In this document: piece by piece, positions 10,802 to 19,193 of the stretch | Layout: every line of letters starts with the position of its first letter | How positions within the stretch are numbered: the first letter of the stretch is position 1 | Made by a program: the position numbers and the translations under genes | IMG/VR virus record: IMGVR_UViG_3300042479_000819 | Span: 1-63,990 of that record | Strand: one strand, 5' to 3' | Origin: a virus | DNA: 63,990 bases | Notes under the pieces: model-generated | Database searches by the model: none | What the model was told of the DNA's origin: nothing | Seen by the model: only the letters and a program-made list of their open reading frames with translations

Positions 10802-11659
10802 ATGTCAAATTTAGATGCCATAATGGCGCAGTATGAAAAAAACCAAAAAGGGGACTCCCAAAAATTATCGCAAGAGGACAGAATGAAACGTTATTTTACG
10901 TTATTGCTTTCTGACAAAGAAAACACAGGACAAAGGAGAATTAGGATTTTGCCTACAACTGATGGATCATCTGTATTTAAGGAGACTTGGTTTCATGAAT
11001 TACAAGTTGGGGGGTATTATCAAAAGATTTATGACCCAGCAGGTAATGACAATGAGGCATCCCCATTGAATGATGTTTACCATGCGTTGAAAGCAACCAA
11101 ACGCAAAGATGATGATGAATTAGCCAAAGATTATAAGGCTAAACTATTTTATGTTGTTAAGGTTATTGATAGAGACAAGGAAGAAGAAGGGCCAAAGTAT
11201 TGGAGATTTAAGCACAATTATAAGAAGGATGGTATTTTAGACAAGATGATACCAATCTTCAGAAACAAGGGGGATATTTCTGATATTGATAATGGGAGAG
11301 ATTTGATTATTGAGTTAGTAAAGTCAAAAAGCCCAAAAGGAAAGGAATATACAAGTGTTTCCACAATTATGTATGATGACCCAACACCTATATCTACAGA
11401 TGCTAATTTAGCAAAAAAATGGGTAGACGATGAATCTACTTGGAGAGATGTTTATAGTAGAAAACCAGTAGAATATCTTGAAGCAATTTCAAGAGGGGAA
11501 TCCCCAAGATGGGATGAATCCCAAGGTAAGTATGTTTATTTAAACACATCAAATTCTGAAGCATCCTTTGGTGGGGCAACTGTTGCAAAAAACGCAACAG
11601 TTAAAGAAACAAATGTGGTTGTTGAGGATGACTACAATGATGATGAATTACCATTCTAA
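10802..11659 (+). CDS. 32: gp32-like single-stranded DNA-binding protein
   Basis: Binds single-stranded DNA during replication and recombination. The N-terminal part carries the gp32-type sequence RRIRILPTTDGSSVFKETWF (about residues 40-60) and YWRFKHNYKKDG. The C-terminus is acidic and ends DDELPF, which strongly resembles the protein-interaction tip of bacterial SSB proteins (DDDIPF). There is no cysteine in the whole protein, so the zinc-binding site of T4 gp32 is absent. It stands first in a replication cluster with uvsX, nuclease and helicase. The ATG follows TATAAT directly and lacks a Shine-Dalgarno sequence. Confidence 0.85.
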   Translation: MSNLDAIMAQYEKNQKGDSQKLSQEDRMKRYFTLLLSDKENTGQRRIRILPTTDGSSVFKETWFHELQVGGYYQKIYDPAGNDNEASPLNDVYHALKATKRKDDDELAKDYKAKLFYVVKVIDRDKEEEGPKYWRFKHNYKKDGILDKMIPIFRNKGDISDIDNGRDLIIELVKSKSPKGKEYTSVSTIMYDDPTPISTDANLAKKWVDDESTWRDVYSRKPVEYLEAISRGESPRWDESQGKYVYLNTSNSEASFGGATVAKNATVKETNVVVEDDYNDDELPF

Positions 11660-11674
11660 TTAAACTAAAATAGA

Positions 11675-11717
11675 TTTTTTGCGCAAAGTATTGTTTTATG
11701 GTACTTTGTGCAAAAAA
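11675..11717. promoter_or_regulatory. Long inverted repeat between ssb and uvsX
   Basis: Arms TTTTTTGCGCAAAGTA (11675-11690) and TACTTTGTGCAAAAAA (11702-11717) pair over 16 positions with one G-T pair, around an 11-base loop. On the + strand the 3' arm ends in A, not T, so it is not a classical + strand terminator. It may be an mRNA-stability or processing hairpin, or an operator. Confidence 0.6.
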
Positions 11718-11742
11718 TATCTTTTCTTAAAAAAAATATAAT

Positions 11743-12744
11743 ATGGCTATAAAGAAAAAAGTATCAGTAAGTAATATTGATGCTATTAAGGATAAGTTTT
11801 CTACAAAAACAAAGTATAAGCCTGAAGATTATTATTCTTGTGGTGATGCTTTTTATAATGCTTGTGGTGTACCTGGTCCTGTTATGGGGGGTATAAGTAT
11901 GTTTTTGGGACATTCCAATACAAGTAAGACAACTGCTATGATATTGGCTGCTGCTGACGCCCAGAAGAAGGGTCATTTACCTATTTTTATTATCACAGAA
12001 AAGAAATGGAATTGGGCACATGCTGTTGAATTGGGGTTGAATGCTGAAATTAATGAAGATGGTGAGTGGGATGGTGATTTCATTTTTAATGATTCATTTG
12101 ATTACATTGAGCAGATGACAGAATTTATAAATGAAATTTTGGATGCACAAGAGAAAGGAGATTTACCTTATTCTGTTTTATTTTTGATTGATAGTATTGG
12201 TTCAATACCTTGTAAGATGACCTTTGATGGAAAGGGGGGTAAGATGCACAATGCTGCTGTTCTTGCTGACAAGGTTGGAATGGGTTTACATTCAAGGATT
12301 TCAAAATCAAAGAAAGAAGATTACCCCTACCATAATACCTTGGTTGTTATCAATCAACCTTGGGTTGAATTACCAGATTCTCCATTTGGTCAGCCAACAA
12401 TTAAAGCAAAAGGTGGTGAGGCTCTTTGGTTGGCATCTTCTTTAATATTCTTATTTGGTAATCAGAAGAATTCAGGCATTAACCATATAACAGCAACAAA
12501 GAACGGCAGAACAGTTTCTTATGCTATTAGAACAAAGATTTCAATATTGAAAAACCACGTTACTGGTATTGCATATAAAGATGGTAAGATATTAGCCGTA
12601 CCTCAAGGATATTTGCCAGATACAAAAGAGGCAATTGAAAAGTATAAAAAAGAATATTCCCAATATTGGAATGGTATTTTGTCTGGTGATGGTGATATTA
12701 CCTTTTCAGAAAAAGATGAAGAAGACGCTATAATTTTTGAATAA
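11743..12744 (+). CDS. uvsX: UvsX/RecA-like recombinase
   Basis: Strand-exchange ATPase that forms filaments on single-stranded DNA. A P-loop GHSNTSKTTA lies at about residues 55-64, preceded by GPVMGGISMFL; Walker B is VLFLIDSIGS at about 144-153. The RecA-type sequence continues with LVVINQPWVELPDSPFG and a loop KAKGGEALW. The P-loop lacks the second Gly of the usual GxxxxGKT, having Ser before the Lys; T4 UvsX is also atypical here. Length (333) is close to RecA/UvsX. It lies between ssb and the nuclease gene, as expected of a recombination-dependent replication module. Confidence 0.85.
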   Translation: MAIKKKVSVSNIDAIKDKFSTKTKYKPEDYYSCGDAFYNACGVPGPVMGGISMFLGHSNTSKTTAMILAAADAQKKGHLPIFIITEKKWNWAHAVELGLNAEINEDGEWDGDFIFNDSFDYIEQMTEFINEILDAQEKGDLPYSVLFLIDSIGSIPCKMTFDGKGGKMHNAAVLADKVGMGLHSRISKSKKEDYPYHNTLVVINQPWVELPDSPFGQPTIKAKGGEALWLASSLIFLFGNQKNSGINHITATKNGRTVSYAIRTKISILKNHVTGIAYKDGKILAVPQGYLPDTKEAIEKYKKEYSQYWNGILSGDGDITFSEKDEEDAIIFE

Positions 12745-12745
12745 G

Positions 12746-13735
12746 ATGAAGAAAACCCTACTAATTGATGGCAACAACCTATTTACAATAGGTTTCCACG
12801 GAGTAAGAGAATTCTATGCCGATGGTAAGCACATTGGTGGGGTTTTCCATTTTTTAAACACAATTAGGTTATTTCTTGAAAAACATAATCATGATAAGGT
12901 TGTTGTATTTTGGGATGGGAATGAGAACTCATTAATAAGAAAACAAATATATCCAAAATATAAGGAGAATCGCAAGATTTCAATGGATGAACATAAGTAT
13001 GAATCTTATTTATATCAGAGGGAACGAGTTAAGGATTATCTTGAAGAAGTTTTTGTTAGACAATGCCAGGTGAATCAGAATGAGGCTGATGATTTGATTG
13101 CTTATTATACACAAATAGCTAAAGGTGAAAAGATGATTATTTTTTCAGCAGATAAAGATTTAACTCAATTGATTGGGGAAAATGTTACAGTGTATTCACC
13201 AAGTTCAAAGACATATAGTAAGAATGGGGATTTGATTCATTTCAAGGATATTGACATACCCCATAATAATGTCTATATTTATAAAGTAATTGTGGGGGAT
13301 ACTTCTGATAATATTGATGGGATATCTAATTTTGGGGAAAAGAAATTAAAAACATTCTTTCCTAATTTTGAGAAGAGAGATTACCAGTTGGATGAAATAT
13401 TAAATGAAGCAAAAGTTTTGCTTGAAGAAAAAAAGAATAAATCTCTGGATAATTTGGTGTTAGGTATTAGCAAATCTGGTTTTGCTGGAGAAGAGTTTTT
13501 TGATAAAATTGGTAGAATAATTGATTTAAAAAATCCATTAATAACTGATAACGGAAAGGAAATGGTTAATGAGATTTGCAACGATAAACTTGACCCAACA
13601 GATAGGAGTTATAAGAATTTAATGAAATTAATGAATGAGGATGGGTTCTTTAAGTTCCTTCCAAAGAGGGATGATGCGTGGGTTGATTTTGTTAGACCAT
13701 TTATGAAATTGAGTAGAAAAGAAAGAAAAAATTAA
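12746..13735 (+). CDS. rnh: 5'-3' exonuclease / RNase H of the FEN family
   Basis: The T4 Rnh/FEN-type nuclease removes RNA primers and 5' flaps from lagging strands. Metal-binding acidic motifs are visible in order: LLIDGNNLF (near the start), VVVFWDGNEN, NEADDLIAYY, IFSADKDLTQL and VGDTSDNIDG, the last leading into the helix-hairpin-helix region (ISNFGEKKL). Length is about 329 residues, near that of T4 RNase H. I chose the ATG at 12746, one base after the uvsX stop; a TTG at 12737 inside uvsX is less likely. Confidence 0.85.
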   Translation: MKKTLLIDGNNLFTIGFHGVREFYADGKHIGGVFHFLNTIRLFLEKHNHDKVVVFWDGNENSLIRKQIYPKYKENRKISMDEHKYESYLYQRERVKDYLEEVFVRQCQVNQNEADDLIAYYTQIAKGEKMIIFSADKDLTQLIGENVTVYSPSSKTYSKNGDLIHFKDIDIPHNNVYIYKVIVGDTSDNIDGISNFGEKKLKTFFPNFEKRDYQLDEILNEAKVLLEEKKNKSLDNLVLGISKSGFAGEEFFDKIGRIIDLKNPLITDNGKEMVNEICNDKLDPTDRSYKNLMKLMNEDGFFKFLPKRDDAWVDFVRPFMKLSRKERKN

Positions 13736-13752
13736 TAATTAAACAACATTTT

Positions 13753-14211
13753 ATGAAACAGAATGAAACAACAAAGGTGGAATTTTTATTGACATTGAAC
13801 AACAACATTATTGTTCAGAGGTTTTTAAACATTAAAAATATTAATCCAGATGCAAAAGATTCGGTAGAATTGTATGATTTTGTTAAGTATTTTTCAGAAG
13901 ATTTGGAGAAGTATTTAAAGATGAAATCAATTGGCTATTTGGTGGACAACAAAGATAATATTTTGTATGACCCCACAATAATGGAGACGTCATCAACAGA
14001 TGAGGCTGAATTTTTTAATATTTATGTTAAAATTTCTGACCAAGTTATTTCTCACAGGATAATTGATGGCAAGCTTTATCCACCAAAGGTAAGATACACA
14101 GTTGATATTCGTAATTTTATTAAGGAAACATTAAAAGAATTAACAAACATTTTAATTAGTGAAAATTTAACACACGAGTATTTAGAAAAGAATTTATTGT
14201 CTAACTATTAA
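13753..14211 (+). CDS. Unknown protein in the replication cluster (152 aa)
   Basis: A soluble, acidic and Lys-rich protein starting MKQNETTKVEFLLTLNNNII, with no motif I recognise and no membrane segment. It sits 17 bases after the FEN nuclease and 10 bases before the replicative helicase, on the same strand. The position would suit a helicase or primase accessory factor, but there is no sequence proof. Confidence 0.6.
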   Translation: MKQNETTKVEFLLTLNNNIIVQRFLNIKNINPDAKDSVELYDFVKYFSEDLEKYLKMKSIGYLVDNKDNILYDPTIMETSSTDEAEFFNIYVKISDQVISHRIIDGKLYPPKVRYTVDIRNFIKETLKELTNILISENLTHEYLEKNLLSNY

Positions 14212-14221
14212 TAATTTTTTT

Positions 14222-15595
14222 ATGTCAAAGAATTTTGATTATTTGGGGCAGACGTTCCAACTACAATTAATCAATCAGATTATATTAGATAAGGAATTTG
14301 CTAGGGCAATATTGGACTTTATTAAGATATCTTATTTTGAGAATAAGTATTTCAAATTAATCATTCAAATGATTAAGGAGTATCATAAGAAATATGATGC
14401 TGCCCCCAACTTTCAAACATTGGAAGTTGTTGCAAAGTCTGAAATATCACAAGAATTGGCTTTAAAAATTGTTATTGATACCATAAGTAAGATTAGTTCA
14501 GCACCACTTGATGGTGTTGAACTTGTCCAAGAAAAGGCACTTAAATTCTGCAAACAAGAAGAGGTTAAGATTGTCTTGGAAAGAGCACAAAAAGTTATCA
14601 ATGAGGGTGATTTTGAATCTTATGACCAACTTGAAGAATTATTAAGATATGCACTTCAGGTTGGGGTTAAAGAAACAAATGGTTTTGAAGTTTTCAATGA
14701 TTTGATTGGTGTATTAGATGAGGATTATAGACACCCCATACCAATGGGCGTGAAGGGTATAGACGTTCTCTTAAAGGGGGGTTTAGCCAAGGGTGAGGTT
14801 GGTATTATATTTGCAGGTCCAGGTATTGGCAAATCAACTCTATTGACCTTGGTTGCAAACACAGCTTTCAATAATAACTATAATGTTTTGCATATATTCT
14901 TTGAGGATAATCCCAAGATTATACAAAGAAAGCATTTGACTCTTTGGACTAAAATATCCCCAGATGAACTGCCTAATAACAAAGAAATAGTATTAGAAAC
15001 TGTTAATAATATAAAAGAAACCCACACAAATAAATTAATATTAAAGAAATTGCCATCTGATACTTTAACAATGAATCAGATTAAGAATCAAATTAGAAAG
15101 GTTATTGCTGATGGTATTAAACTTGATTTGGTTGTTTTGGATTATATTGATTGTGTTGTACCTGATAGACAAGGTAATGATGAGTGGAAAAATGAGGGAT
15201 CTGTTATACGTCATTTTGAGGCAATGTGCCATGAGTTAAATATTGCTGGATGGCTTGGTACACAAGGAAATCGGTCTTCAATTTCTGCAAATGTGGTAAC
15301 AAACGACCAGATGGGGGGTTCAATTAAGAAAGCCCAGGTTGGACACGTTATTATTAGTATTGCAAAAAGTCTTCAGCAAAAGGAGATGAATTTGGCCACA
15401 GTTGCCATTACCAAATCAAGGATTGGAAAAGATGGTATAGTATTTGAGAATTGCAAGTTTGATAATGAAATGCTTGAAATTGATACAGATACAACCGCAA
15501 CATTCCTTGGATTTGAAGAACAACAAGTTGAACGTAAGAAAGAAAGGATTAAGGAGTTATTGGTTAAGAAAAATAGCAATGATAATTTTTTATAA
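14222..15595 (+). CDS. 41: Replicative DNA helicase, DnaB/gp41-like
   Basis: Hexameric 5'-3' helicase of the replisome. An N-terminal helical domain (about 1-160) is followed by a RecA-type motor: entry segment GVKGIDVLLKGGLAKGEV, Walker A GPGIGKSTLL at about residues 198-207, Walker B LVVLDYIDC near 305, then QGNRSS and a sensor region ending AITKSRIGKDG. Length (457) fits DnaB/gp41. The partner primase appears at 62914 rather than next to it. Confidence 0.9.
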   Translation: MSKNFDYLGQTFQLQLINQIILDKEFARAILDFIKISYFENKYFKLIIQMIKEYHKKYDAAPNFQTLEVVAKSEISQELALKIVIDTISKISSAPLDGVELVQEKALKFCKQEEVKIVLERAQKVINEGDFESYDQLEELLRYALQVGVKETNGFEVFNDLIGVLDEDYRHPIPMGVKGIDVLLKGGLAKGEVGIIFAGPGIGKSTLLTLVANTAFNNNYNVLHIFFEDNPKIIQRKHLTLWTKISPDELPNNKEIVLETVNNIKETHTNKLILKKLPSDTLTMNQIKNQIRKVIADGIKLDLVVLDYIDCVVPDRQGNDEWKNEGSVIRHFEAMCHELNIAGWLGTQGNRSSISANVVTNDQMGGSIKKAQVGHVIISIAKSLQQKEMNLATVAITKSRIGKDGIVFENCKFDNEMLEIDTDTTATFLGFEEQQVERKKERIKELLVKKNSNDNFL

Positions 15596-15643
15596 AAATT
15601 TGATTTTATAATTAAAATTGAATACTTTTATTTTCTGGTTTTA

Positions 15644-15651
15644 TATTTATC
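15644..15651 (+). promoter_or_regulatory. TATTTATC promoter-like octamer before nrdB
   Basis: TATTTATC ends 22 bases before the nrdB ATG at 15674. It is a one-base variant of the window-wide TATTTATA motif. Confidence 0.35.
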
Positions 15652-15673
15652 TTAACCAAATAAAAAAAGGAAT

Positions 15674-16651
15674 ATGAAGAACATTTTTGAAAAGAGGGTA
15701 AATATTTTGCCTTATGAATATCCATCTTTATTAGCATATAAGGATGCTATAAGACATGCTTACTGGTTGCACAGTGAATTTAATTTCACAACTGATATTG
15801 ATGACTATAAAACAAAAATATCAAATGAGGAGAGGGAAGTTATTAAAAGGTCAATGTTGGCTATTGCACAAATTGAGGTGAATGTCAAAACATTCTGGGC
15901 TGACTTATACAAGAGAATGCCAATAACTGAAATTGGTGATGTTGGTATGACGTTCTCCGAAAGCGAAGTTCGACACAAGGATGCTTATGCACAATTATTA
16001 CGAATTCTTGGATTAGAAGATGAGTTTAAATCAGTTATTGAAATCCCTGCCATAAAGAATAGAATTAGTTATCTATCAAAATATTTGGATGGTACAAGGA
16101 GTAAGGAGAATAAAATGTACACAAAGTCTATATTGTTGTTCTCATTATTTATTGAACATGTGAGTTTATTTAGCCAGTTTTTAATTATGATGTCCTTTAA
16201 CAAGGAGAAAAATCTATTCAAGGGTATTTCAAATGTGGTTGAGGCAACCTCAAAGGAGGAAGAAATTCATGGTAATTTTGGTTCAGAACTTATCAATATT
16301 ATCAAGGAAGAAAACCCAGAATGGTTTGATGCTGAATTTGAGGAATTGATTGTTTCTGCTTGTCATAAAGCATATGCTGCTGAATGTGGAATACTAGATT
16401 GGATATTTGAAAATGGTGAATTAAGTTTCTTATCAAAAGATACAATTAAACATTTCATTCAGAATAGATTTAACAACTCATTAAGTAGAATTGGAATGAA
16501 GCCAGTATTTGAGGTTGATTTTACAGAGATTGAGAAGACGTTATGGTTTGATGTGGAGATTTTATCAACAAAGGAGGGGGATTTCTTCTATAAGAAATCG
16601 GTGGATTATAATAAAAAAAGCAAGAGCATAACAGAAGATGATTTATTTTAA
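15674..16651 (+). CDS. nrdB: Ribonucleotide reductase class I small subunit (NrdB)
   Basis: Holds the di-iron/tyrosyl-radical cofactor for making deoxynucleotides. The helical ferritin-like core shows IAQIEVNVKTFW (first ligand helix), SESEVRHKDAYAQLL with the E-x2-H-x3-Y spacing that places the radical tyrosine as in Escherichia coli NrdB, and EATSKEEEIHG for the second ligand pair. Length (325) is normal. It is followed after 12 bases by nrdA, an order reversed from the common nrdA-nrdB. Confidence 0.9.
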   Translation: MKNIFEKRVNILPYEYPSLLAYKDAIRHAYWLHSEFNFTTDIDDYKTKISNEEREVIKRSMLAIAQIEVNVKTFWADLYKRMPITEIGDVGMTFSESEVRHKDAYAQLLRILGLEDEFKSVIEIPAIKNRISYLSKYLDGTRSKENKMYTKSILLFSLFIEHVSLFSQFLIMMSFNKEKNLFKGISNVVEATSKEEEIHGNFGSELINIIKEENPEWFDAEFEELIVSACHKAYAAECGILDWIFENGELSFLSKDTIKHFIQNRFNNSLSRIGMKPVFEVDFTEIEKTLWFDVEILSTKEGDFFYKKSVDYNKKSKSITEDDLF

Positions 16652-16663
16652 AAAACAAATATA

Positions 16664-18289
16664 ATGAATAAAGAAAAATATTATTGGTTAAATGATGAGA
16701 GTAGGCTTTTCTTATCAAGGGGGTATATAAATGAAACCCCCGAGCAAAGGATTAAAGATATTGCTAATAAAGCAGAGGGGTATTTAAAAATTGATGGGTT
16801 TGCTGTTAAATTTGAGGAATATATGGCAAGGGGTTTTTATAGCCTTTCTACACCAGTATGGATTAATTTTGGTAAAGAAAAGGGGTTGCCTATATCCTGT
16901 TATGGATCCAATATTGATGACACATTAGATAGCATTTTAAATGCTGGAAGAGAGATTGGTATGATGTCAAAATATGGTGGTGGAACTAGTGCTTATTTAG
17001 GTAATATTAGAGCAAGGGGAACTAAAATATCAACAGGTGGTACAGCAGATGGACCAGTTCATTATGCAAGGGTGTATGACACAGTAGTTGATGTATGCAA
17101 ACAATCAGAGGCAAGAAGGGGTGCATGTGCAGTTTGGTTGCCAGTTGAACATGAGGATATTATGGAGTTTCTTGATATTGGATCAGAGGGCAATCCAATC
17201 CAGAATTTACAATATGGTGTTACTGTTACAGATAATTGGATTAATGATATGAAGGGGGGAGACCCAAGCAAGAGAAAGATATGGGCAAAAATTATTCAAA
17301 GACGTAATGAGTTTGGTTTTCCATATATTATGTTTAAGGATAACTCAAACAATAATTCCCCCTACAAAGAGTTGGGTATGGAGATAACTGCAAGTAACTT
17401 GTGTTCCGAAATTCAATTGCCGACAGATTCATTAAACTCATTTGTTTGTTGTTTAGGTTCATTGAATTTACTTCATTGGGATGAGATAGTTGAGACTGAT
17501 GCAATTGAGGTTTACACAATGTTCTTAAATGCAGTTATGGATGAATTTATATTGAAGTCAGGTAAAATGGCTGGTATGAAAAGGGCTAATAGATTTGCAT
17601 CACAGCATAGAGCAATTGGTTTGGGTGTTTTAGGATATCATTCATTATTTCAATCCAAGTTAATACCATTTGAATCTTTGATGGCAAAACAATTAAATCA
17701 TCAAATATTTAAAATAATTAAAGAGAAATCAGAATTGGCTTCAAAATATTTATATGAAGAGAAGGGATATAAATGTTTAAGAGAGGGTTATGCCAACACA
17801 ACATTAATTGCTATTGCCCCAACCAAGTCAAGTTCATTTATTTTAGGGCAAGTAAGTATGGGTATTGAGCCAATCAAATCAAATTATTTTATTAAAGATT
17901 TGGCTAAATCAAAAACAATTTATAAGAATCCATTTTTGGATATTGAATTGGATAAGTATGGTTTAAATACGCCAGAAACCTGGGAGAGTATTTTGAAGAA
18001 AGATGGATCAGTTCAGCATTTGGATTTTCCCACAAAAGAGGTGTTTAAATCATTTATTGAAATATCACCAAAAGAATTGATATTACAAGCAGCACAGAGG
18101 CAAAAATTTATTGACCAATCACAGTCATTAAATTTGATGATACATCCATCAGTTCCAGCAAAGGATATAAATCAATTATATCTATATGCTCATGAAGAGG
18201 GGGTTAAGACGCTTTACTATCAGTTTAGCCAAAGTTCAGCACAATCATTTGCAAGAAATATTAATGAGTGTGTGAGTTGTGAATCGTAG
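16664..18289 (+). CDS. nrdA: Ribonucleotide reductase class I large subunit (NrdA), short form
   Basis: Reduces ribonucleoside diphosphates together with NrdB. Key residues are present: PISC near residue 78 (redox Cys), SNLCSEIQL near 245 (thiyl-radical Cys with Asn and Glu), FVCCLGSLNL (second redox Cys), the tyrosine pair in KTLYYQFSQ for radical transfer, and a C-terminal CVSC shuttle pair. At 541 residues it is about 200 shorter than T4 or E. coli NrdA. The redox Cys lies at about residue 78 instead of about 225, so the N-terminal ATP-cone region is absent and dATP feedback control through it is not expected. Confidence 0.92.
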   Translation: MNKEKYYWLNDESRLFLSRGYINETPEQRIKDIANKAEGYLKIDGFAVKFEEYMARGFYSLSTPVWINFGKEKGLPISCYGSNIDDTLDSILNAGREIGMMSKYGGGTSAYLGNIRARGTKISTGGTADGPVHYARVYDTVVDVCKQSEARRGACAVWLPVEHEDIMEFLDIGSEGNPIQNLQYGVTVTDNWINDMKGGDPSKRKIWAKIIQRRNEFGFPYIMFKDNSNNNSPYKELGMEITASNLCSEIQLPTDSLNSFVCCLGSLNLLHWDEIVETDAIEVYTMFLNAVMDEFILKSGKMAGMKRANRFASQHRAIGLGVLGYHSLFQSKLIPFESLMAKQLNHQIFKIIKEKSELASKYLYEEKGYKCLREGYANTTLIAIAPTKSSSFILGQVSMGIEPIKSNYFIKDLAKSKTIYKNPFLDIELDKYGLNTPETWESILKKDGSVQHLDFPTKEVFKSFIEISPKELILQAAQRQKFIDQSQSLNLMIHPSVPAKDINQLYLYAHEEGVKTLYYQFSQSSAQSFARNINECVSCES

Positions 18290-18310
18290 ATTTGATACAA
18301 TTTGTTAAAT

Positions 18311-18350
18311 AAAAAACCCCCAGCCTATTAGTTTAGATTTGGGGGTTTTT
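18311..18350. terminator. Bidirectional terminator between nrdA and the minus-strand gene
   Basis: Arms AAAAACCCCC (18312-18321) and GGGGGTTTTT (18341-18350) flank a 19-base loop. A T tract follows the stem on both strands, so it can stop nrdA transcription and the convergent gene ending at 18372. Confidence 0.85.
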
Positions 18351-18371
18351 AATATTAGTATTGATTTAAAC

Positions 18372-18632
18372 TTATTTGCCACTCAATGTATCATAAAAAT
18401 CTTCAAGTTTTGATAAATCAGATTTACTAAATGCAAAATTAGTATTCTCAAATTTATCTTTCATTGTTGAAAGTTTATCCATAATTTTGTTAATCATAGA
18501 TATTGCTTTTTTACCAGTTGTTGCTTTACTTTCTTTATGGTAGTCCATAAAAAGGCCTTCACTTCCTTTATCTTCAACAATTCTTTTAACTAGTTTATTT
18601 AAACCAGCTTCTGTTAATCTTATTGTTCTCAT
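18372..18632 (-). CDS. Small minus-strand protein of unknown function
   Basis: The likely start is the ATG at 18632 (MRTIRLTEAGLNKLVKRIVE); an upstream in-frame ATG at 18656 would overlap the promoter-like element. The first 20 residues form an amphipathic, basic helix, and the rest is helical and charged. It is the only minus-strand gene outside the glycosyltransferase at 53133, and has its own TATTTATA element and shared terminator, so it is an independent transcript. Function is unknown; the N-terminal motif recurs, from memory, in small proteins of related phages. Confidence 0.6.
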   Translation of the reverse strand: MRTIRLTEAGLNKLVKRIVEDKGSEGLFMDYHKESKATTGKKAISMINKIMDKLSTMKDKFENTNFAFSKSDLSKLEDFYDTLSGK

Positions 18633-18643
18633 AATTTTTTTTA

Positions 18644-18651
18644 TATAAATA
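18644..18651 (-). promoter_or_regulatory. TATTTATA octamer for the minus-strand gene
   Basis: Read on the minus strand the sequence is TATTTATA, ending 11 bases before the ATG at 18632. It is the same octamer as that found on the + strand before 18716, so the two genes appear to be divergently expressed. Confidence 0.45.
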
Positions 18652-18692
18652 TACAATAAATTAAAATAGTTTACAAATTTGTGAAAAAGATA

Positions 18693-18700
18693 TATTTATA
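18693..18700 (+). promoter_or_regulatory. TATTTATA octamer before the gp25-like gene
   Basis: Exact TATTTATA ending 15 bases before the ATG at 18716, at the head of the baseplate wedge operon. Confidence 0.5.
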
Positions 18701-18715
18701 TTTAAATGAGTTATA

Positions 18716-19192
18716 ATGGCTGAAGGTTTTACATATGGTGTTGATTTCCCTTTTGATACATCTTTAAGGGGTGATGCATTAAAGATGACAGAATATATTG
18801 GTGATGAGATAAGAGCGTCATTATTACATTTGTTATTAACAAGAAAGGGTAGTAGATATTATTTACCAGATTTTGGAACAAGGCTATATGAATTTTTATT
18901 TGAACCTTTGGATATTGTTTCATTTGATGTTATTGAGGCAGATATTAGAGATTCTGTTGCCAAATACATACCAAATTTAACTATAATAAATATTGTTATT
19001 GAACCTTTGGATGTTAGTGAAGAGGTTAATACATCAAAATTAAATATTGATGATTTTGGTTTAAAACCATCTGACAAGATATATAGATCACCGGGTAATG
19101 GTACTTATCAAAATACAGCAAAAATAAAAATTGAATTCACATCAAACACAAATGCGTTTGCTGGGAGTGATTTTGTGGTTATAAATATATAA
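18716..19192 (+). CDS. 25: Baseplate wedge protein, gp25-like
   Basis: A lysozyme-like fold wedge protein (GPW/gp25 family) that in contractile tails starts sheath polymerisation. Typical sequence is seen: ALKMTEYIGDEIRASLLHLL followed by TRKGSRYYLPDFGTRLYEFL and FEPLDI, the region holding the conserved E-R-x-PxFG-type core. The first part is of normal gp25 length; about 40 extra residues follow at the C-terminus. One base separates it from gene 6, matching the 25-6 order of contractile phages. Confidence 0.88.
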   Translation: MAEGFTYGVDFPFDTSLRGDALKMTEYIGDEIRASLLHLLLTRKGSRYYLPDFGTRLYEFLFEPLDIVSFDVIEADIRDSVAKYIPNLTIINIVIEPLDVSEEVNTSKLNIDDFGLKPSDKIYRSPGNGTYQNTAKIKIEFTSNTNAFAGSDFVVINI

Positions 19193-19193
19193 T

